Positions 31,841 through 36,591 of a DNA stretch of 36,591 bases are shown here, one piece after another (positions within the stretch are counted from its first letter, which is position 1; the number at the start of each line of letters is the position of its first letter). Made by a program: the position numbers and the translations under genes. The notes below the pieces were generated by a model. It saw only the letters and a program-made list of their open reading frames with translations. It did not search any database and was not told the DNA's origin. This stretch comes from Halovulum marinum. GTDB taxonomy: Bacteria > Pseudomonadota > Alphaproteobacteria > Rhodobacterales > Rhodobacteraceae. The DNA is taken from positions 1 through 36,591 of the forward strand of contig NZ_WIND01000027.1 of NCBI RefSeq assembly GCF_009697225.1, given 5' to 3'.

Positions 31841-32370
31841 TGATCGCCCCCTTGCGGGACGATCTCGATCTTCAGCGTGCCGGGCCGGACGGTGCGCGCA
31901 GGCTCGAAGCCGGCGCGGATCGCATCGGGCCAGGCGGCGTATTTGCGCTCGGGCACCTTGATGCTGACGTCGACATACTGGGCGGGATCGTCCCTGGCGG
32001 CGCGGATGCGCTCGACCATCTCGACCAGCCGCTCCTGATCCCAATCCACCCGCTTCGGCAGATCGGCAACCACGGTGAAATCGCCGTCGTCAAAGCGAAC
32101 CGTCCCGGTATCCTTGCCTGCGGTCTGGCGCGCCTCGGCGGCGCGGTCGGCGTAGCGGACAGCCAGTCCGGAATCGAACCGGGCCTTCGCGGCCTTGTCG
32201 CGCTTGAGGCGCGCGTCGATCTCGCACTGCAGGATCGCCAGCAGCTCGACCGGCAGGGCGGCAATCTCGGCCGGGCTGAGCGACGGCAGATCGTCCGGCG
32301 TGGGGGTGTTCTCGGGGAATGGCATGAAAGGGTCTCCGTGATCGGTGAAGAAGGACTCGAAGCCGGCCAT
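31837..32370 (-). CDS. Hypothetical protein
   Basis: The 177-aa protein starts MAGFESFFTDHGDPFMPFPE and contains EIAALPVELLAILQCEIDAR, RVDWDQERLVEMVERIRAAR and a beta-rich end with YVDVSIKVPERKYAAWPDAI. No catalytic motif is seen. The start at 32370 overlaps the stop of the preceding gene in a TGATG junction. Confidence 0.6.
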   Translation of the reverse strand: MAGFESFFTDHGDPFMPFPENTPTPDDLPSLSPAEIAALPVELLAILQCEIDARLKRDKAAKARFDSGLAVRYADRAAEARQTAGKDTGTVRFDDGDFTVVADLPKRVDWDQERLVEMVERIRAARDDPAQYVDVSIKVPERKYAAWPDAIRAGFEPARTVRPGTLKIEIVPQGGDQ

Positions 32371-32723
32371 CACGCGGCCTCCTGTTCCGCGAGCAGGAGC
32401 GCGGACAGCGAGACGGCGGCGGCCTTCGGCTTGGGGCGGGCGACGGCGATGTAGGCGAACCGGTCGGGGCCCGTGCGCTCCTGCACCAGGTGCACGAGGC
32501 CCTGTTCGGCGGCCCAGAAGGCCCGCGATCCAAGCCTGACCAGCTCGGCGCGCGCCGCATCCGACAGCCCTGAAAGCACCGGGAAGGTGTCGAGGACCAG
32601 AAAGCCGCAATGGTATTCCAGCCGGTCGCCGGGAACGGCCTGCGCCACCCAGGCGCAGAACTCGATTTCGGTGAGCGGGCGGCTGGCGCGGACCGTGATG
32701 ATGGGGGTGGTTCGCATGAACAT
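32370..32723 (-). CDS. Hypothetical protein
   Basis: The 117-aa protein has one beta-alpha-type domain (PIITVRASRPLTEIEFCAWV, then GLVHLVQERTGPDRFAYIAV). AGGAGGAGATC in front of the ATG at 32723 decides between two nearby start codons. No family is recognised. Confidence 0.6.
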   Translation of the reverse strand: MFMRTTPIITVRASRPLTEIEFCAWVAQAVPGDRLEYHCGFLVLDTFPVLSGLSDAARAELVRLGSRAFWAAEQGLVHLVQERTGPDRFAYIAVARPKPKAAAVSLSALLLAEQEAA

Positions 32724-32745
32724 GATCTCCTCCTTTCGCTTCTAC

Positions 32746-33339
32746 TCAGGCCGCCGCGAGATCGTCCCAGGCGGGACCGAGACCGTGGGCGGTGAGGACG
32801 TGACGGAGATCGGCGAGGCGGCGGTAGAGCGCGGACCGGCTGCCGAAACCCTCAGCCGCGAGCGCGGTGACGGGGCGATGGGCCAGCGCCGCGCAGAACC
32901 GGCGATCCTCGGCCGGGAGCCGCGCGAGCGCGGCCTGCAGGGCATGGTGAAACTCAGTGACAGCGGCGGCGCAGCAGGTCTGGCCGTGCCAGGCGGCGAG
33001 TCCGTCGTCCTCGGTCAGCGTGTCGCCGACCGGCTCGCGGGCTCCAGCCAGCGGCACCTCGAGCGAGAGAAGCGGCCCACCCTGCGCCCGGCGCTGGCGA
33101 TGATGGCGCATCGCGATCCGCGAGGATTTGTTGCGCAGGACGATGTTTGCGAAGGCGCCGATGGTGCCACGCGAGGGATCGTAGGCGGGCAAGCGGCGCA
33201 GCAGATCGACCAGGAGGTCCTGGCCCAGATCCTCGCGCTCGCAGAGCGGCAGGCACAGCTTGCGCCGCAGCCGTTGCGCCGCCGCATCGGCTTCGCGGAT
33301 GATGGTTTCAATGTCGTCGGGGGAGAGTTCGATCTGCAT
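32746..33339 (-). CDS. Sigma-70-like factor of the mobile element
   Basis: This 197-aa protein has a region-2-like part (EREDLGQDLLVDLLRRLPAY, then DPSRGTIGAFANIVLRN and a basic HHRQRRA) and a region-4-like HTH (LPAEDRRFCAALAHRPVTAL followed by FGSRSALYRRLADLRHVL). It may drive transcription of the element's own genes in place of the host sigma factor. It differs clearly from the ECF factor at 3.1 kb. An array of 11-bp repeats lies 61-104 bp upstream of its start. Confidence 0.7.
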   Translation of the reverse strand: MQIELSPDDIETIIREADAAAQRLRRKLCLPLCEREDLGQDLLVDLLRRLPAYDPSRGTIGAFANIVLRNKSSRIAMRHHRQRRAQGGPLLSLEVPLAGAREPVGDTLTEDDGLAAWHGQTCCAAAVTEFHHALQAALARLPAEDRRFCAALAHRPVTALAAEGFGSRSALYRRLADLRHVLTAHGLGPAWDDLAAA

Positions 33340-33399
33340 CGCTGTGCGCCTCGGTCATCGTTTCTGATGAGCTCAAGGTGCCGGATGCGGTTGGCGCGC

Positions 33400-33443
33400 A
33401 GGTGGGAACGAGGTGGGAAAAAGGTGGGGGTTTGGTGGGGCAG
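33400..33443. repeat. Four 11-bp tandem repeats (AGGTGGG...)
   Basis: Copies begin at 33400, 33411, 33422 and 33433 with exactly 11-bp spacing: AGGTGGGAACG, AGGTGGGAAAA, AGGTGGGGGTT, TGGTGGGGCAG. One copy per helical turn puts all on the same DNA face, as in operators or iterons. The array is between the sigma-like gene and the GIY-YIG gene. The rest of the 272-bp intergenic stretch shows no gene or other structure. Confidence 0.65.
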
Positions 33444-33611
33444 CGCACCTTCCCAATGACCGTTCAGCCTGAGACGACTTCGACTCAATGCCGCCGGGGG
33501 CAGCCGCGATGGATCAATGGCTGTGGTGCAAATAGGATTCCGCGCGCAAGCAGCAGAAGAAGAACGCTCTCCGGCTGTGATGGCATATGGAGGCAGTCAT
33601 CTGCCGAAGGG

Positions 33612-34817
33612 CTACTGCCAATCGTCCGGGGCGCGGGCACCGTTCTCGGCTTCCGGCACAAGCTCCATTTGATCGAGAGCTTCGGTGATTAACTCCGGTG
33701 CAACCGGCGTCACGCTCCCGGCATCGCGTTGGGGATGGCGCAGATTGGCGTTGGGCACGACCACAGTGACACGACGATTAGTGGCCGGATGATGGGCGGC
33801 AAACGCCATCGCTTTTTTCAGAGCCTCCGGCCAGGTGTCGGCACGAAGCGGCTCTTCCGAGCAGGGTTCACCGTGTCGCCAACCGAATGCACTGATGCGC
33901 CACTGCGACAACTGCTCTCGGTGATCACCACGGATGACCCATTCTGAGCCGAAGCTAATTTGCATTTCGAGAAAATCTGGATTGCGCCGGCCGATCAGCC
34001 TGAGATGAAATGGAGCCTGACCTCGCCCCATAGACGGATCGAAATCCTCGATGAGCCAATGGGTGCTCTCTTGCAAGCGCCAGCGACCGTCTTTGCTTTG
34101 CCTCCATGCTTTCAGGCGCTTATTTTCGTCTTGTTCCGCGTTCCAGGCCAAGAGCCGTGCGTCCCGCGTTTCACGCGCTCTGGCCATTTCTGCCGCGCGC
34201 TCGGCGAGTCCTTCATCAAGGCGCTTCGCTCCCTCGGGATGAACCGCGAGATAGGCCGTTCGGCAGGCTTCCTGCGCCGCCTGAAGGGAGAGACGAAAGA
34301 ATTCCTTACCGGCTCGTTTCGACCTGAGATTGCTGTGCACGAGGCCCTCAATCTCCTTGGCTGAGCGCTCGACGGGCATCGTCCATTCGAGCCTGAAAGG
34401 GTTAGGCACGCCCGTCACGGCGCTTAGCTCTGCGATCCGGGTTCCGGGGTCGCGCATGGTGTAGCCGATCTTCAGAAGCCCGGGCATATCGGCGTTCGAG
34501 GCGATGTAGATCGTGCCCGCGTCGCTTGTTGCGCGAGTTTCCCGCGACGAGTCCCCTGCGACCGCTGGCGCATCAATGACAAGAGTTGCCAGATCGGCAA
34601 CGTGATATTGACGCTTGTAGCGCCCGCGCAACGTCCGAGTTTGATATGAAAAGCGCACCATGTCGCCGTCGATGAGCGGATGCAGCGGGTCGTCGATAAA
34701 AAACGAGTATTTCTTGCCGCGAACCTCGAAGCCATGCGCGTGACTTCCCGACTTAGCGACCCGGCTGCTACACTCGCTGACGATGCCACTGGTCTCGAGG
34801 ACCTTCTCTCTGCTCAT
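33612..34817 (-). CDS. OB-fold plus GIY-YIG (T5orf172/MUG113) domain protein
   Basis: The 401-aa protein has three parts. Residues 8-80 look like a nucleic-acid-binding OB-type fold (SGIVSECSSRVAKSGSHAHG; YSFFIDDPLHPLIDGDMVRF). Residues 100-190 are a T5orf172-type GIY-YIG domain: GTIYIASNADMPGLLKIGYT with Tyr104 and Lys117, RIAELSAVTGVPNPF with Arg127, and RAGKEFFRLS. Residues 240-400 match nothing known to me. A nuclease role in element maintenance or defence is possible. The 177 bp upstream, before the next gene, are noticeably AT-richer and contain only an unconvincing short frame. Confidence 0.7.
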   Translation of the reverse strand: MSREKVLETSGIVSECSSRVAKSGSHAHGFEVRGKKYSFFIDDPLHPLIDGDMVRFSYQTRTLRGRYKRQYHVADLATLVIDAPAVAGDSSRETRATSDAGTIYIASNADMPGLLKIGYTMRDPGTRIAELSAVTGVPNPFRLEWTMPVERSAKEIEGLVHSNLRSKRAGKEFFRLSLQAAQEACRTAYLAVHPEGAKRLDEGLAERAAEMARARETRDARLLAWNAEQDENKRLKAWRQSKDGRWRLQESTHWLIEDFDPSMGRGQAPFHLRLIGRRNPDFLEMQISFGSEWVIRGDHREQLSQWRISAFGWRHGEPCSEEPLRADTWPEALKKAMAFAAHHPATNRRVTVVVPNANLRHPQRDAGSVTPVAPELITEALDQMELVPEAENGARAPDDWQ

Positions 34818-34994
34818 TGATGCTCGATCACTTCTTTTTCTTCGTTATACGGTGCTTCTAGAAATTCCCAATGATCAAGCCGTACTGACATCAACTCAAG
34901 AGCCTTACCAGTGCACCGCGACCTTGGCAGACGTGCCTTTCCATTCAGAATGAAAAACACACAGCGGCAGCAACGACAGTGAGTTGATCTGCAT

Positions 34995-35945
34995 TCATCC
35001 TTCAACCACGATATCCGCAGAGACGACGCCGAGCCGGTAGCCCCGGTTGCGCACTGTGGCGATCAGGGCCTTGCTCTCAGCATCGGTGAACCCGGCAGCC
35101 TTGAACGCGTCGCGAAGCTCGCGGATCAGATCCTTGGCCTCGCGCGCCGTCGTGCCTTCGACATGGGAGCCGGAGGCGACCTGTTCGCGCGACAGCGCCT
35201 TTTCCAGCAGGCGCTCGAACACAGGGAAAATCTGACGCGACAGAATGACGGAGCGACCGTCCCACTGAACCTCAGCCGTTGCTCTCCGCACGCGAAGCAC
35301 CGGCGCCAGTGGCACCGGCGCCAAAGCGGCCTCGTCGATTGAGACGCCGAGGCCATTTGTGGCGGGCGTCAGCACCTCAAGGGTTTCGATGAGATGAAAG
35401 CCCGCATCGTGATGTCGCCGCTCCGCCTCCGCTGGCAACTGCGGTGCGAGGATCGTGATGTCCGAACCCTGCGCGGCCTGGCGCAACGTTGCGATGATGC
35501 CGTCGCAGGTCAGGGCTGCGGGCTCCAGCGCGAGAAACACCGCCCGACCAGATGACGTGTCGCCGAGCCGCCAGACCTTTTCCGCGGCGAGCTTCGGGGC
35601 TGTGCCGAACCCTGCCGCGGTGCCGATCACGGATGCCAGCGCCCCGCCGCCGATTCGGAACACGCGCAAATCGTCTTCGGTGAACTCAATGTCCTGTCGT
35701 CGGTCGAGCGGACATTCAGCACGATATCCATCGCCCGCTTTCCGGATCGGCCGACAGGGGAGCCCGCATTCGCAGGCATCGCAGACGTCCCAATCGGCAA
35801 GCGGCGCCTGTTCGACGAGGACACGTTTCGCCAGCAGCCGGTCGAAAACCGGACCGAAGAACGGCGCGGCAAGCTCGCCGGACAGGATCGCGTCGTCGCC
35901 AGCCTCACTCAGCCGCGTCAACAACCTCAAAATCGTCTCGGTCAT
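34995..35945 (-). CDS. Cysteine-cluster and OmpR-type winged-helix protein
   Basis: The 316-aa protein has a cysteine cluster DVCDACECGLPC (Cys55, 58, 60, 64) with a later Cys78, which looks like a zinc-binding site. Its C-terminus resembles an OmpR/PhoB winged helix: AREAKDLIRELRDAFKAAGF followed by SKALIATVRNRGYRLGV. The middle part is unassigned. No response-regulator receiver domain is visible, so it is not a normal two-component regulator. It overlaps the upstream gene by 41 bp. Confidence 0.55.
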   Translation of the reverse strand: MTETILRLLTRLSEAGDDAILSGELAAPFFGPVFDRLLAKRVLVEQAPLADWDVCDACECGLPCRPIRKAGDGYRAECPLDRRQDIEFTEDDLRVFRIGGGALASVIGTAAGFGTAPKLAAEKVWRLGDTSSGRAVFLALEPAALTCDGIIATLRQAAQGSDITILAPQLPAEAERRHHDAGFHLIETLEVLTPATNGLGVSIDEAALAPVPLAPVLRVRRATAEVQWDGRSVILSRQIFPVFERLLEKALSREQVASGSHVEGTTAREAKDLIRELRDAFKAAGFTDAESKALIATVRNRGYRLGVVSADIVVEG

Positions 35946-36591
35946 TCATCAGCCCGTTCCGTTCGATCAGCTTCATCACCCGCGCCTCGTGCTGGGTGCG
36001 GCGGAACTGCACGACGCCCGGGGGCCGCAGCTTGACCGTGACCTGCGGCTGGCGCTTGCCGTCGCCCTTGAACAGGATCCGGAACACGAGCTCGCCCAGC
36101 CTCCAGGCGCCGCCGAACGAGACCGGTGTGCTGCCGAAATGCTGGAGCGCATCACCGCCGAGATCCCGCGACCGCAGCGTGCGCACCACGCGGGGATACC
36201 CCTTCTTCCCGGGCGCCATCAGGTCGGCCGCCGCCTCGATGATCAGCACCTTGTCGATTAGTGGATCGTAGGCGGCGTCGAAGGCGAAGCCCGGTCCGGC
36301 CAGTTCGATCGGGCGCAGGGTATAGAGGTCCTGCGCATCGTCGCCGTCGAAGAAGCCGGGCCTGTCGAGGATGATCGAGGCGAAGAGTTCCGCGATCTCG
36401 GGCTGATGCGCCTTCCGGATGCGGGCCAGTCGCAGCATGCCGGTGTTCTCGGAGTATCGCAGCACGGCGTGGGAAATCTGGCGCACGCTGATGACCCGTT
36501 CGACCTGGCCCTCGACGACCGGCATGGTCGAAACCATGGAGCCGTGGCTGACCACGAGGTTGATCTCGTCATCGTCGTCGTAGTCGCCCAC
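35905..36591 (-). CDS. Uncharacterised protein, 5' end at or beyond window edge
   Basis: The visible 228 residues begin at a GTG exactly at the window edge, so the true start may lie outside. The acidic start (MGDYDDDDEIN) is followed by a mixed alpha/beta domain with VISVRQISHAVLRYSENTGM, FDAAYDPLIDKVLIIEAAAD and RVVRTLRSRDLGGDAL. No family is recognised. Its overlap with the winged-helix gene suggests the two work together. Confidence 0.6.
   Translation of the reverse strand: MGDYDDDDEINLVVSHGSMVSTMPVVEGQVERVISVRQISHAVLRYSENTGMLRLARIRKAHQPEIAELFASIILDRPGFFDGDDAQDLYTLRPIELAGPGFAFDAAYDPLIDKVLIIEAAADLMAPGKKGYPRVVRTLRSRDLGGDALQHFGSTPVSFGGAWRLGELVFRILFKGDGKRQPQVTVKLRPPGVVQFRRTQHEARVMKLIERNGLMNDRDDFEVVDAAE

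Noticed and set aside
33340-33611. tRNA or attachment site near the phage-like genes
   Set aside because: No cloverleaf-compatible stems or CCA-type ends were seen in this intergenic stretch, and no integrase gene is in the window.
34814-35005. Short minus-strand frame ending in an ATGA overlap with the GIY-YIG gene
   Set aside because: Its only long start is a TTG lying inside the stop region of the upstream gene, and the protein is cysteine/arginine-rich without any pattern. The overlap could be chance; a shorter 26-aa leader peptide cannot be excluded.

Overview
The window is high-GC alphaproteobacterial DNA. It most likely comes from the Rhodobacterales (Rhodobacteraceae), judged by the ccoNOQP arrangement with a 53-aa companion ORF, the nnrS/nnrU pair, the Rnk-like proteins with a DUF1127 protein, and densely overlapping ATGA gene junctions. 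No rRNA, tRNA or CRISPR array was recognised.

Layout. Both ends (about 1-1470 and 29000-36591, all on the minus strand) look like one phage-like or integrative-element replication and recombination module. It holds, in transcription order, an uncharacterised pair including a winged-helix protein, an OB/GIY-YIG protein, a sigma-like factor, several small hypotheticals, a Sak4-like ATPase and a DUF669-like protein. A DUF6127-like gene start is cut off there, and on the far side of the window follow a doubly truncated VapE-type primase/helicase fragment and a RuvC-like resolvase. The middle 26.4 kb (about 2024-28460) is metabolic cargo lying between these two halves. Its left border is an IS256-family relic (terminal repeat near 2001-2023) and its right border is an IS21-family relic (end near 28461) broken by an IS3-family relic.

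Cargo part 1 (2.05-17.5 kb) is about stress and microaerobic respiration. It starts with an ECF sigma factor operon that also encodes a TTHB210-like secreted protein and a type-1 copper cupredoxin, followed by two Rnk/GreA-C-type proteins, a DUF1127 protein, a MOSC protein and pyridoxal kinase. Next is a minus-strand nitric-oxide-stress unit: truncated haemoglobin, hemerythrin, a secreted hypothetical, an AhpD-like protein, DUF488, 5-formyl-THF cyclo-ligase, NnrS and NnrU. Divergent from it is an NsrR-like Rrf2 regulator that runs straight into a complete cbb3 oxidase structural operon (ccoN-O-Q-P, a small membrane protein, DUF2189, ccoS). The shared 73-90 bp intergenic region carries an imperfect palindrome that could let one NO/iron-sulphur sensor control both NO detoxification and the terminal oxidase.

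Cargo part 2 (17.5-28.4 kb) starts at a junction where ccoS meets a C-terminally truncated MFS transporter. It is one long minus-strand catabolic operon: an oligopeptide-type ABC importer (binding protein, two permeases, fused double ATPase), a 2-keto-4-pentenoate hydratase-like enzyme, two different RraA-type aldolase-like proteins, an SDR without the canonical Tyr/Lys pair, and a DHDPS-family protein without the canonical Tyr. A divergent LysR regulator has a perfect 7-3-7 palindrome next to its start. The substrate is unknown; the enzyme set suggests a compound degraded through 2-oxo acids by hydratase and aldolase steps.

All function calls are from reading sequence motifs by eye. No database search was run.
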